IMG/VR virus record: IMGVR_UViG_3300031758_000040
Span: 16,464-80,463 of that record
Source of the DNA: a virus
Direction: 5' to 3' (one strand)
DNA length: 64,000 bases
Below, piece by piece: positions 29,021 through 36,643 of the stretch. The number at the start of each line of letters is the position of its first letter. Positions within the stretch are counted from its first letter, which is position 1. The translations under genes were made by a program, and so were the position numbers. The notes under the pieces are model-generated. The model had not been told where the DNA came from, did not search any database, and saw only the letters and a program-made list of their open reading frames with translations.

Positions 29021-29164
29021 TTACCGACCCTGTCCGCGATAGGGCTTCTTCCAGTTCTTGCTCTTCTTAGAGGCGCTACGTTTGCACTTCGCGTGTACTC
29101 CAGGCCGCTTGGTCTTGGCTCTTGGATTCCACACGGCAACGCTAGCCCCTTTCGCCTTTGCCAT
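29021..29164 (-). CDS. Small basic RPGVHAK-type protein (47 aa)
   Basis: A 47-residue, strongly basic protein. RPGVHAKCKRSASKKSKNWK and the PYRGQGR ending match a tiny conserved family seen in Bacteroidota phages and mobile elements; possibly nucleic-acid binding. Late promoter TATAAATAACT and a GGAGG just upstream of the ATG. Confidence 0.85.
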   Translation of the reverse strand: MAKAKGASVAVWNPRAKTKRPGVHAKCKRSASKKSKNWKKPYRGQGR

Positions 29165-29180
29165 GCCTCCTCGATTTTTT

Positions 29181-29191
29181 AGTTATTTATA
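29181..29191 (-). promoter_or_regulatory. Late promoter TATAAATAACT
   Basis: Minus-strand TATAAATAACT 17 bases before the ATG at 29164. Confidence 0.75.
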
Positions 29192-29531
29192 GGCGGAATC
29201 CCCACTCCTTTATGAGCTCCAATTCCCGAAGGAAACCGTCTCCCACCATGAACCAGGTAAAGTCCTTCCTGGGATCCTCCTCCCCTATCCACTCGTCCAG
29301 CGAGTAGAAGAGCGCGACCGCGACGGGTTCCTCCAGGATCCTTACTCGCTGCACTGCTGTCACGGTGAAGCTAGTCTTCTCTATCGCGACCGGTTTGGGA
29401 GACTCGTCCTTTACCCTAAGCCAGAGCTCATACATGAGCTCCCAGTCAGGGGAGTCGTTGCCGACCGTGTTGATGGGACGCTGGCCGATCCACTCGACGC
29501 CGGCGCCATACAGGCTTAATTCTTCTTCCAT
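29187..29531 (-). CDS. Hypothetical protein (114 aa)
   Basis: A 114-residue protein with alternating strands and many Trp; unknown. GATAAATATTAG upstream suggests late expression, although it overlaps the stop of the recombinase-like gene. Confidence 0.8.
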   Translation of the reverse strand: MEEELSLYGAGVEWIGQRPINTVGNDSPDWELMYELWLRVKDESPKPVAIEKTSFTVTAVQRVRILEEPVAVALFYSLDEWIGEEDPRKDFTWFMVGDGFLRELELIKEWGFRL

Positions 29532-29543
29532 ACTAATATTTAT

Positions 29544-30236
29544 CTACATGAGGTCTGACAGGTCTCGATCTGATGGGGTCTCTGGCTTGTCCTCCCAGTC
29601 AGGGGTGATCTTGCCCGGGTGCTTGCGCCTCTCCCGCTTTCTGGGTACCGGTAGGCTCTCAGCTCCTAGCTTATCCAGCCTGTCCACGCCCGCCTTTAAC
29701 AAGAGATTCGTGAGATCCCTCTCCTGCTCCTGCTGATACTCTGGCACCACTATAGCACTGTTGATGACTATTACCTCCACCCCATAATACTTGAACCAGG
29801 AGGGAAAGATCTCCCAACCGACTCGAGCCAGCCTGTCCGGGGTCTCCACCACGATCACGCTTATCTTTTTCTTTATGACATCCTGTATGAGCTCATGTAA
29901 CCCGGGTCTCCCGTCCATGGAGAAGTCAGTAGACGGGCACCAGTCGTCGTAGAGCTTTTCTAGAGACACTCCACGCTTGGCACACCACTCCCGGATCAGT
30001 TGCTGCTGGCGGAGCATGAGTCTCCGGTCGGACTCCGTAGTCCCCGGTACCCTACAGTAGGCGACCGACCAGTTCTCCTTCTGGATCTTCTTGCCCAGTA
30101 GGGCGTAGACGTCGTCGTCCCAGTACATCACCTTGCCGTTGGGCATCTTGGTGGTCCTTAGCTTACCCTCGTTCCTCCACTTGCGGCAGGCGTTATAGCT
30201 GCATTGCAAGGTTGCCATTACCTCCTTTACGTACAT
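29544..30236 (-). CDS. IS607 TnpA-like serine recombinase without catalytic serine
   Basis: A 230-residue protein. Residues 1-45 are a MerR-like helix-turn-helix (YVKEVMATLQCSYNACRKW), and residues 57-175 are a resolvase domain with AYCRV (59-63), VETPDRLARVG and WFKYYGVEVIVIN, as in IS607-type TnpA. In active enzymes a Ser directly follows ARV; here it is Pro64 in RVPGTTESD. The ACTCCGTAGT motif on the opposite strand overlaps exactly this TTES stretch. A basic tail replaces the usual C-terminus. No TnpB is nearby. Probably a domesticated DNA-binding or regulatory protein; late promoter present. Confidence 0.85.
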   Translation of the reverse strand: MYVKEVMATLQCSYNACRKWRNEGKLRTTKMPNGKVMYWDDDVYALLGKKIQKENWSVAYCRVPGTTESDRRLMLRQQQLIREWCAKRGVSLEKLYDDWCPSTDFSMDGRPGLHELIQDVIKKKISVIVVETPDRLARVGWEIFPSWFKYYGVEVIVINSAIVVPEYQQEQERDLTNLLLKAGVDRLDKLGAESLPVPRKRERRKHPGKITPDWEDKPETPSDRDLSDLM

Positions 30237-30246
30237 GTTACCCTTT

Positions 30247-30259
30247 CTTATTATTTATC
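30247..30259 (-). promoter_or_regulatory. Late promoter GATAAATAATAAG
   Basis: Minus-strand GATAAATAATAAG upstream of the ATG at 30236. Confidence 0.65.
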
Positions 30260-30594
30260 ACACCTGGGCTTGCCATAAGGGGTTCACACTGAAAGTAGCA
30301 TGGCAAACGTAGCAAGCGTGGCAACAAGGGTGGCACCCATGGAGTTTCCCGTATGGGACTCCGTAGACCCAGTCGGCAGTGGTTCCCACATTACGTCTCA
30401 CTAAAGGGCTACCTGGGTGCGACTGTAGCTGGGCTCCTTTGGCTGGTCTGGCGGTAGGTCGTTGGTATCGTGTCTGGTCTCTAGGATCTACGCTCCTGGC
30501 CATGGGCTATCTATGATGTTGGGTCTCCTGTCTAGAGACTCTCTTCCCATTTCTCTTTGTCCTGGTTTCTGGGTATCTTGGTCACTGGTGGCCG
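30260..30594. other. Gene-poor spacer with repeats
   Basis: About 330 bases. A minus-strand frame (30258-30503, 81 codons) lacks a promoter, leader or recognisable sequence and is not called. The stretch has GTAGCATGGCAAACGTAGCA-like near-repeats and one ACTCCGTAG (30358). Confidence 0.4.
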
Positions 30595-30604
30595 GACTCC
30601 GTAG

Positions 30605-30620
30605 TATAAATATAACTAAA
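30605..30620 (+). promoter_or_regulatory. Late promoter TATAAATATAACTAAA
   Basis: Directly abuts an ACTCCGTAG motif (30596-30604). Confidence 0.75.
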
Positions 30621-30634
30621 GAACTAACTATAGC

Positions 30635-31102
30635 ATGAAGCACATAGTATCATATTCATTATTTGAGAACAGATCGAAGGTTTCAATGGTCTGGATACAC
30701 GGTCTACCTGGTTCGGGTAAGAGTCATCTCATACGTGAGATCATTAGTGATAGCGATCTTGAGTGGAGAGTCTTCGACGATTCTGCTAGCGTTGAAGAGA
30801 TAGTATCAGCCTTGCAGAGTGGAGAGCACGTGATCTTGGCCTCTCCCTACTTTGAGGATTATACTCTTATCGGTCTAGGGGAGAAGCTTAGGCAGGGTCT
30901 AGCTGAGTTGGAAGGAGTCGATTTAAGAGAGATCTGGTTTAGCAATGATCCGGAACAGTGCATAGAGAACGTGCTCTCCAGGAAGGGTCACAGCATTGAC
31001 GCTAGGTCCATCGTGCATGAGCTGCCCCATTTTTCTAAACGTTATAGGATACCCGATGGAGTTGAAAACGTGCCAGTATGGAGACCTGATAAATATAACT
31101 AA
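30635..31102 (+). CDS. Tagged P-loop kinase-like protein
   Basis: A 155-residue protein. Residues 1-11 (MKHIVSYSLFE) are a short-form tag with LFE as possible cleavage site. A Walker A GLPGSGKS (23-30) follows directly, then a small NMP-kinase-like core (FSNDPEQCIENVLSRKGH). Such small P-loop proteins phosphorylate nucleotides, nucleic-acid ends or antibiotics; the substrate is not evident. First of four consecutive tagged late genes. The promoter of the next gene lies in its last codons (DKYN). Confidence 0.85.
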   Translation: MKHIVSYSLFENRSKVSMVWIHGLPGSGKSHLIREIISDSDLEWRVFDDSASVEEIVSALQSGEHVILASPYFEDYTLIGLGEKLRQGLAELEGVDLREIWFSNDPEQCIENVLSRKGHSIDARSIVHELPHFSKRYRIPDGVENVPVWRPDKYN

Positions 31103-31105
31103 AGA
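31088..31105 (+). promoter_or_regulatory. Late promoter GATAAATATAACTAAAG inside 30635-31102
   Basis: Overlaps the stop codon of the kinase-like gene; same extended sequence as 30605. Confidence 0.7.
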
Positions 31106-31116
31106 ACTAGCGTGGC

Positions 31117-31692
31117 ATGAAGTATATCAAATCATCTAGAGTATGGGAGAGCGAGGACTCTCAACAGAGCGGAGAAAAGACCGAACGTCACCTTAATCGA
31201 CTGTTAGGGCTCGGGCTAATTAGCCAGCAAGAGTTTGAAAAGGGGATCAAGGAGATTGACCTACAGGGTTGGGCCGACGAGTTTTATTCTCAGCTTGAGG
31301 CTCTGTGTAATTCCGAGCCCGATAAGTATCTTGGGGTGAAGAAGACGAGATATGCTAGCTTTGAGGCCGCTGAGCTGACTGTTGCGCCGGGTCTTCTAGA
31401 CCTGCCTGAAACTCACTATAACGACTGGTCGTATCAGGTCGTTGATGATGAGCCTGCTCTGATAGTCATTGGACTTGGTGTGGAGAGCACGGTCGAGATC
31501 AGGGCGCTATATGCGAATCATGAGGACGCGGCTTATGACGATGATGACGATGGCTACTTTGATTATGACGGCACGTGGATCTATAACGGCGAGATCAACA
31601 TATTCACTGTCGACGACCTGGTACAGGTGCTCAAGTCATTTGATTCAGAGGTGGCCCTGGGCGACGAGGAAGGTGATTGGTACCGCGATTGA
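31117..31692 (+). CDS. Tagged acidic hypothetical protein (191 aa)
   Basis: MKYIKSSRVWES is a short-form tag (VWE). Residues 25-45 (LNRLLGLGLISQQEFEKG) resemble 2725-3258. A DDDDDGYFDYDG stretch could bind calcium. Probable packaged protein. Confidence 0.85.
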   Translation: MKYIKSSRVWESEDSQQSGEKTERHLNRLLGLGLISQQEFEKGIKEIDLQGWADEFYSQLEALCNSEPDKYLGVKKTRYASFEAAELTVAPGLLDLPETHYNDWSYQVVDDEPALIVIGLGVESTVEIRALYANHEDAAYDDDDDGYFDYDGTWIYNGEINIFTVDDLVQVLKSFDSEVALGDEEGDWYRD

Positions 31693-31728
31693 TCGGGTGC
31701 TGGACTCCGTAGTAGAACAGCGTTAGTA

Positions 31729-31738
31729 GATAAATAAA
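31729..31738 (+). promoter_or_regulatory. Late promoter GATAAATAAA
   Basis: 19-28 bases before the ATG at 31757; ACTCCGTAG lies at 31704. Confidence 0.7.
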
Positions 31739-31756
31739 GAAAAATAGAAGAGAGTC

Positions 31757-32221
31757 ATGAAGAAGCATATCAAGACGTTTGAATCCTTTTCGCAATCTAG
31801 GTTGGACGAGAGCTGGTTCGGTTGGAAAAAAAGCAGACAGCAGGAGCCGGAAAAACCGTCGAGCGCATATCTGTGGTACCTCAAACGCCTGGATTCACCG
31901 ACTAAAGAAGACTTTTTAAAGGTCGATATTTCACAGTACAGTGAGGATGAGATCCTGGACGCGTTTAAGGATGCGTGGTATGCCGGTAAAGTAGAAGGAA
32001 CTAGGGAAAACCTACTTGAGCTATTGGAGACTGAGCCCTACTCTAATCTAACCGGTTTTGTTCAAGGAGCCAATGATTTCGTTGAAAACTATTTTAGAGA
32101 GGTTAAAGCGGATTGGGAGAGAATGCCAAAAATGCGCTCTTCAGGCTCAAGAAGCCAGTCTCTAGACACTAGCGGCGGCTATAGCAGCAGCGGCATATCA
32201 AGGTTTAGCGGTTCTTTTTAA
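31757..32221 (+). CDS. Tagged hypothetical protein (154 aa)
   Basis: MKKHIKTFESF fits the tag core; (I/L)-x-E is not obvious before RLDES. The C-terminus is Ser/Gly-rich. Unknown function. Confidence 0.85.
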   Translation: MKKHIKTFESFSQSRLDESWFGWKKSRQQEPEKPSSAYLWYLKRLDSPTKEDFLKVDISQYSEDEILDAFKDAWYAGKVEGTRENLLELLETEPYSNLTGFVQGANDFVENYFREVKADWERMPKMRSSGSRSQSLDTSGGYSSSGISRFSGSF

Positions 32222-32305
32222 AGGGTTTGGGTCTCTGTCGCCTACCAATCTTTTCTTTTATCTTTATCTCTAGTTATTTAGTATTAGTAGCTGGACTCCG
32301 TAGTA

Positions 32306-32314
32306 GATAAATAA
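32306..32314 (+). promoter_or_regulatory. Late promoter GATAAATAA
   Basis: Fused to ACTCCGTAGTA (32295) and followed by an A-rich leader. Confidence 0.7.
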
Positions 32315-32332
32315 AAAAAATAAAGAACCATC

Positions 32333-32707
32333 ATGAAGAATTACGTAAAAGGATTTGAAAATCACCTGAACGAGAGTCGAATCAACGAGACATATAAGGA
32401 CCTATTACATTCAATGGAAGTCTTTCAGGAACCACTAAACGATCTTTCTGCTCTAGTAGATCACCTAAGAGCTCTAAGGATTGAGGGAGTCGACTCTAGA
32501 TATATCAATGAGAACTATGCTGAGCCTGCAAACCAGCTCTTATTGGAATTGGACAGACTAAAGAGGAGTTTTATGGATGATGAAAGCCTGTGGCAGAGAA
32601 AGGGTAGATTCAGAGAGGACTCTGAAAGAAGAACAGAGGAGATGTGGAAGCGCATGGCTGACGTCCAGGCTGAGAACGAGCGCAGATATAGAGGGGAAAG
32701 ATATTAA
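32333..32707 (+). CDS. Tagged helical protein (MKNYVKGFENHLNE, 124 aa)
   Basis: A clear long-form tag with LNE, then an all-helical, Arg/Glu-rich body. Unknown; likely packaged. Confidence 0.85.
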   Translation: MKNYVKGFENHLNESRINETYKDLLHSMEVFQEPLNDLSALVDHLRALRIEGVDSRYINENYAEPANQLLLELDRLKRSFMDDESLWQRKGRFREDSERRTEEMWKRMADVQAENERRYRGERY

Positions 32708-32820
32708 TAAGAGTTTGATCTCAACCTCGACGTCTGAATGGGTTCGATGCGGCCAAGGAGTGGTCCTTGCCTGGAGCCCAAAGTCTGCTGTGTACTTTTG
32801 CATGGCGGTGATGTTCTAAT

Positions 32821-33255
32821 TTAGAAAGGTTCTCCGTGTTTCCACTTCTTCCAGTTATCGAAGTCCTTGAGCAGCTCGTCCCTTTCCCGTTCCATCCGTT
32901 TGGCCTTTTCGTAGATCTCGATCCGGGTGAAGTGCCAGGTCTGGGGATCCAGTATCTCATTGAGCTTCTTGAGTTCCTCAATGAACCACTCCACTGGGCT
33001 GAGTTCCTGATAGATTCCGGACGCCTCGTCCTCCCGCATCATCCTGATCATTGCCTCTTCCCTCTCATCGTACTCGACAGCGTCGGGAAAGAAGTAACCT
33101 GAGTGGATCGCGTCGCCGGTGAGAGGTTCCTCTGCCTGCCAGTGGTAGACCTCGTTCTCCTCGTCTATCTCAGTGATCGTCACCCACGTGAGGTCGTAGT
33201 TCTCTCGATCGAACTCATTGGCTCGCAGCCTGTCTCCCACTCTAAACTTATTCAT
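32821..33255 (-). CDS. Hypothetical protein (144 aa)
   Basis: MNKFRVGDRLRANE and the next 60 residues read as a small SH3-like beta domain; a long charged helix follows (EELKKLNEI, KAKRMERERDEL). Late promoter with perfect TATAAATA. Confidence 0.85.
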   Translation of the reverse strand: MNKFRVGDRLRANEFDRENYDLTWVTITEIDEENEVYHWQAEEPLTGDAIHSGYFFPDAVEYDEREEAMIRMMREDEASGIYQELSPVEWFIEELKKLNEILDPQTWHFTRIEIYEKAKRMERERDELLKDFDNWKKWKHGEPF

Positions 33256-33262
33256 CTCTTCG

Positions 33263-33270
33263 TATTTATA
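33263..33270 (-). promoter_or_regulatory. Late promoter TATAAATA
   Basis: Minus-strand exact T4-like TATAAATA, 8-15 bases before the ATG at 33255. Confidence 0.7.
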
Positions 33271-33420
33271 GGGTTAAAAATAATGCAATAATAAGCCAGC
33301 CCCAACCCTCCATTCCTTGGGAGGCAAGGTGGACTATTCCGACAATAAGCGAAAATTGAACCAATAATCGGTAAATATTTTGATTTTTCATGTAGCTATT
33401 ATACTAAAGATCTCCGAAAA

Positions 33421-33430
33421 GATAAATAAA
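33421..33430 (+). promoter_or_regulatory. Late promoter GATAAATAAA
   Basis: 18-28 bases before the ATG at 33449. Confidence 0.7.
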
Positions 33431-33448
33431 ACAAATAAACTTGATACC

Positions 33449-35101
33449 ATGTCATTCATCAATTGGGGAGGTGAATCGCCGGAGCAGAGAGCTCTTCGTG
33501 CAAAATTTGAGCAAGATGCCCTGTTAGAGCAGGCAGCTAGGCTAAGTCAGGCAAGAAACCGTGGAACAAATACCATGTTTGGCGGGGCCGCCGGCGGAGG
33601 GAGTGTGCCGCCAACCGGCTTACAATTTGTAGTAAATACAACACAAGAACTTGACTTTAGAATTGAATTTACTTCTACAAATGAACCAATCGAATTTACT
33701 ATTGATTGGGGCGACGGTAATACATATGAAGGTTCAGGCTCTGGAGGATTCTATTCAGAAGAACATACATATGATGAAGGTGGAGAGTACACAGTTAAAG
33801 TTACATTTGATGATCCTCTTAAAGTATTACAGTTGGATTTTCCAGGTTGGGATGATAATTATTCATCTTTAGTATCAATAACTGGTTTACAAACCCTTGC
33901 CAATTTACAAGAATTTAGAGCAGACTACAATTCATTAGTAAGCGTAGATTTTTCAGGAATGACTAATCTTACATATATTGATATTAGTGATTGTGATGAT
34001 CTTGATACAGAGGCGCCATCATTAACAAGTGTTAATGTTTCAGGTTGTACTTCATTAGAATTTCTTTATCTTGATGACAGTGATTTTTCTGCTGGAACTC
34101 CAGATTTGACTGGTTTAAATGACCTTCAGTATATAGATTTTGATGATTGCAATATTACTAGTATTGACTTATCAATGTTGCCTTCTTTACGAGGGTTTGA
34201 TCTAAGTAATAACGATGATATCACAAATGTAATTATATCAAATACCCAGCCTCTTGGTGATGGTGAATCTGTGGATGTGGATGATGGGGCTCTAACGGAA
34301 GAAGCTGTAGATAACATCTTAGTTGCTTTAAGTACTAACGGGGTATCGAATGGATATGTTGATTTATCTGGAGTTACTAATGCTGCGCCGAGTGAAATTG
34401 GTCTTGCGGCCAAAGAAGTTCTAGAAGGAAATGGGTGGACGGTAGACGTTAATATTCTGGTGTCGGACCTTAGTATTCCAGCAAGCATAGACTTCGATAT
34501 CACGGGTGATTTTACGATCGAGATGTTTGTTAATTTTAATCAACTAGACGTCTTCGGCACCTCCCCTCGTCCGTATAGTTTTGGTGCCTTTCCGACTGCT
34601 GCCAATGCTATATCTTTTCAAACTAATCAAATCATTTTCTGGGCAAACGGTGATCAGAGGTCGGTTGGGTCATTTACACCTACACTAGGACAATGGTATC
34701 ATATATGCGCAATGAGAACAAGTGGTAATATTGATCTCTTTATCGATGGTATAAATGTTGCATCAAATCCGTACCCCGACCCAATACCGAGTCAAGGCTT
34801 GCCTTTAGCAATAGGATACGGTAACGAGCCTAATTCTTCGCTCGACGGATTCATAAGTAACTTTAGATGGTCAGACACCGCGCAGTATTCAACAGCTGGA
34901 TTCACGTCACCTGCTGCACCATTCACCGTCCCAACTTTACCGACTGTTAAACTTCTATTGTTTCAAGGAACAACAGAAAGCGCTCTATTGAATGACAACA
35001 GCGGAAATGGTAACTCCGCATCAGGAACGCAGGGATTCGCTTATAGCACAAACGATCCATTTAGCTCAGCTCAAGGATCTTTACAAGTAGGAACAGTTTA
35101 A
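33449..35101 (+). CDS. Modular surface protein: MSFINWG module, PKD-like, LRR and LamG domains
   Basis: A 550-residue protein. The start is set at MSFINWGGESPEQ because two other proteins begin identically. After the shared N-module (1-40) come a PKD-like segment (FTIDWGDGNTYEG, HTYDEGGEYTVKV), about eight irregular leucine-rich repeats (LTYIDISDCDDL, LQYIDFDDCNI; about 140-270), and a LamG/concanavalin-like domain (FTIEMFVNFNQLD, GQWYHICAMRTSGNIDLFID; about 350-540). The combination fits a fibre or decoration protein binding cell-surface glycans or proteins. The PKD/LRR section is markedly more AT-rich than its flanks. Confidence 0.9.
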   Translation: MSFINWGGESPEQRALRAKFEQDALLEQAARLSQARNRGTNTMFGGAAGGGSVPPTGLQFVVNTTQELDFRIEFTSTNEPIEFTIDWGDGNTYEGSGSGGFYSEEHTYDEGGEYTVKVTFDDPLKVLQLDFPGWDDNYSSLVSITGLQTLANLQEFRADYNSLVSVDFSGMTNLTYIDISDCDDLDTEAPSLTSVNVSGCTSLEFLYLDDSDFSAGTPDLTGLNDLQYIDFDDCNITSIDLSMLPSLRGFDLSNNDDITNVIISNTQPLGDGESVDVDDGALTEEAVDNILVALSTNGVSNGYVDLSGVTNAAPSEIGLAAKEVLEGNGWTVDVNILVSDLSIPASIDFDITGDFTIEMFVNFNQLDVFGTSPRPYSFGAFPTAANAISFQTNQIIFWANGDQRSVGSFTPTLGQWYHICAMRTSGNIDLFIDGINVASNPYPDPIPSQGLPLAIGYGNEPNSSLDGFISNFRWSDTAQYSTAGFTSPAAPFTVPTLPTVKLLLFQGTTESALLNDNSGNGNSASGTQGFAYSTNDPFSSAQGSLQVGTV

Positions 35102-35104
35102 AAT

Positions 35105-35830
35105 CTAGTCGTTCCTAAGTATAGGAATCACCACCTCTTCCACGAATTCCTGCATGTCCTTGGTGCAGATCGTATCTAGTGTGTCTCGACTTGAGTGACA
35201 GTTCCAGAGCATGCTAAAGTCTAGCTCTCCATCAACTATAGGCAAGGGATTGATCACAACTGAGTCGATGCCGTTTCTCCTAAAGATGACCGAGTCGTTG
35301 AAAGGGGTTGACTCTATCTGACACTCAAACATTCCACCGATACGATCGCTCAGCGGACCTGGATAGTTGCCGATAAAAAAGTTCTTGCCACCTCGGCCAG
35401 TAAGTTCTAAGTTCAGCACCCACTCGATCTCTCCGAACTCGCCAGCCTTGATCTGTTCAGAACATCGTTGGGATCCCAAGCCGCCCACCTCCTCACCGTC
35501 TAGGAGGACTACGTGAACCTCAGGTAGTTTCTTCTTTATCGCGATTGCATTGATCACTGAGGCCGAGTTGTCGTTGGCGTTATCGATGTTGGGATTCACG
35601 ATGTCATGGTGAGCGGTCACCATTCTTGAACTGGAACCCCTAAGTATGATGTTATAGCATTGAGCGCTATTGACTTTAAACTTGTCTAACTCATAAGGAA
35701 TCCCCTCCTTGTCCAAGAGGTCAAGGATGAACTTTACCCTTGGTGTGGGCTCGTCACCATTCATAAATACCGTGCCCAGGTTTCTGACCTTGCAGAAGTC
35801 GTAAATGCTCTCGTAAATGCTATCTTTCAT
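35105..35830 (-). CDS. M28-family zinc peptidase-like protein
   Basis: A 241-residue protein. M28 ligands in order: AHHD (H75), NANDNSA (D87), DGEEVGG (E113/E114), NLELTG and the C-terminal WNCHSSRD (His). No signal peptide, so it would act in the cytoplasm or virion, as an aminopeptidase (inference). It lies convergent to the fibre gene with four bases between stops. Confidence 0.85.
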   Translation of the reverse strand: MKDSIYESIYDFCKVRNLGTVFMNGDEPTPRVKFILDLLDKEGIPYELDKFKVNSAQCYNIILRGSSSRMVTAHHDIVNPNIDNANDNSASVINAIAIKKKLPEVHVVLLDGEEVGGLGSQRCSEQIKAGEFGEIEWVLNLELTGRGGKNFFIGNYPGPLSDRIGGMFECQIESTPFNDSVIFRRNGIDSVVINPLPIVDGELDFSMLWNCHSSRDTLDTICTKDMQEFVEEVVIPILRND

Positions 35831-35839
35831 CTTATCACT

Positions 35840-35845
35840 ATTGTA
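35840..35845 (-). promoter_or_regulatory. TACAAT-type promoter of the M28 gene
   Basis: TTTTAGTACAATAGTG, nearly the same as upstream of 38812. Confidence 0.45.
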
Positions 35846-35858
35846 CTAAAATCCTGTA

Positions 35859-35867
35859 GATAAATAA
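35859..35867 (+). promoter_or_regulatory. Late promoter GATAAATAA
   Basis: 19-27 bases before the ATG at 35886, divergent from the M28 gene. Confidence 0.7.
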
Positions 35868-35885
35868 AATAAAATCTCACAATCC

Positions 35886-36485
35886 ATGACCTTTGAACTA
35901 CTCCAATCTCTTGTTAATTCTCCATATGGATTTTCTCCAACATATCGTACTTTTACAACTAGAAGAGATCCGCGAGCATGGTCACTAAACATTGAGTCCT
36001 TGCTCTTGGAAAGCCTACAAGAGGCATACTCTGAGACTTTCATCGATTCACCTGAGTTAGCTTTTTCGCCAGGAAGCGAGACTCTTGCTGAAGCATATTT
36101 TCCAATAGGCCGTCGAGTCCCAGCAGGTGAAAGATTCTTTGCAGTGGGTAGAAAAAGAGTGATCTCGAGCCTAGGAAGAAGGGTCAATCTTCTCTTCGAT
36201 AACAGCACTTATGATGGAGGAATAGGTGAGCCACGCGGACCACGTTTTTATGCTTTAGATCAGGATACATCCTCCATATTAGAAGATAGGGCAGTCGCTA
36301 TTGATTCAGCATATGTTAGAAGAGTCGGGCTTCAAGAAATCGTTACTTATAGTGAAAGAGACTATCAGGTCTTGACCGTAAGCTTTGTGCCTCAAGTGAA
36401 TTATACAGCAACCGTCGCAATATTAGTAGATGAGCTCGCGGATGGGATAGCTCAGCTTGTTTCAGGAGGAAACCGTTTTGCATAA
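35886..36485 (+). CDS. Hypothetical structural-type protein (199 aa)
   Basis: A 199-residue, mostly beta protein, with a possible transmembrane-free C-terminus (ATVAILVDELADG). Late promoter; no family recognised. Confidence 0.85.
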   Translation: MTFELLQSLVNSPYGFSPTYRTFTTRRDPRAWSLNIESLLLESLQEAYSETFIDSPELAFSPGSETLAEAYFPIGRRVPAGERFFAVGRKRVISSLGRRVNLLFDNSTYDGGIGEPRGPRFYALDQDTSSILEDRAVAIDSAYVRRVGLQEIVTYSERDYQVLTVSFVPQVNYTATVAILVDELADGIAQLVSGGNRFA

Positions 36486-36496
36486 ATAAACTAACG

Positions 36497-36643
36497 TCAC
36501 TTCATCAAGAGCATTGCGATCGCGATACCACAAAAGATCCCAATTATTGTCCCTCTTAAAAAGATCTTCCAGTATTTCTCATTCTCAATTATCTCAAGAG
36601 AAAAAAGATTATTCTTCTTTTTGTCGTTTAGTGACTCTTTCAT
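36497..36643 (-). CDS. Small membrane protein (48 aa)
   Basis: Start MKESLNDKKKNNL chosen because it overlaps the upstream stop (ATGA). One membrane helix at the C-terminus (about 29-47). A longer in-frame extension would overlap the upstream gene heavily. Confidence 0.7.
   Translation of the reverse strand: MKESLNDKKKNNLFSLEIIENEKYWKIFLRGTIIGIFCGIAIAMLLMK

Larger units (their letters stand above)
7502..32303 (+). repeat. Dispersed motif ACTCCGTAG, 18 copies, all in one orientation
   Basis: Copies start at 7502, 10105, 10987, 12751, 13308, 14805, 17156, 20824, 24013, 25700, 26533, 27370, 28739, 30032, 30358, 30596, 31704 and 32295. Most follow a terminator T-run or precede a late promoter; those at 26533, 27370 and 30032 lie inside genes. 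The core ACTCCGTAGT is an interrupted inverted repeat (ACT...AGT). I found none on the minus strand and none right of 32.3 kb. Function unknown. Confidence 0.8.

Noticed and set aside
28729-29139. Minus-strand frame of 136 codons through the repeat region
   Set aside because: It overlaps the well-supported 47-residue basic protein in another frame and runs through the gene-free repeats; Arg/Pro-rich composition is typical of a shadow of GC-rich DNA.
29544-30236. Complete IS607-type insertion sequence
   Set aside because: No TnpB, no visible terminal features, and the catalytic serine is absent.
30258-30503. Minus-strand frame of 81 codons with a Cys/His cluster (HPCCHACYVCH)
   Set aside because: No promoter, leader or recognisable pattern; the cysteine run derives from the GTGGCA/GTAGCA near-repeats of this spacer.
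32708-32820. Possible tRNA because of a GGTTCGATGC stretch
   Set aside because: No cloverleaf or acceptor stem can be drawn around it; the nearby CAAGGAGTGGTCCTTG is a simple hairpin.
33380-33448. Upstream ATG adding 23 residues to the LRR/LamG protein
   Set aside because: It runs through the late promoter; the MSFINWG start is conserved in two other proteins.
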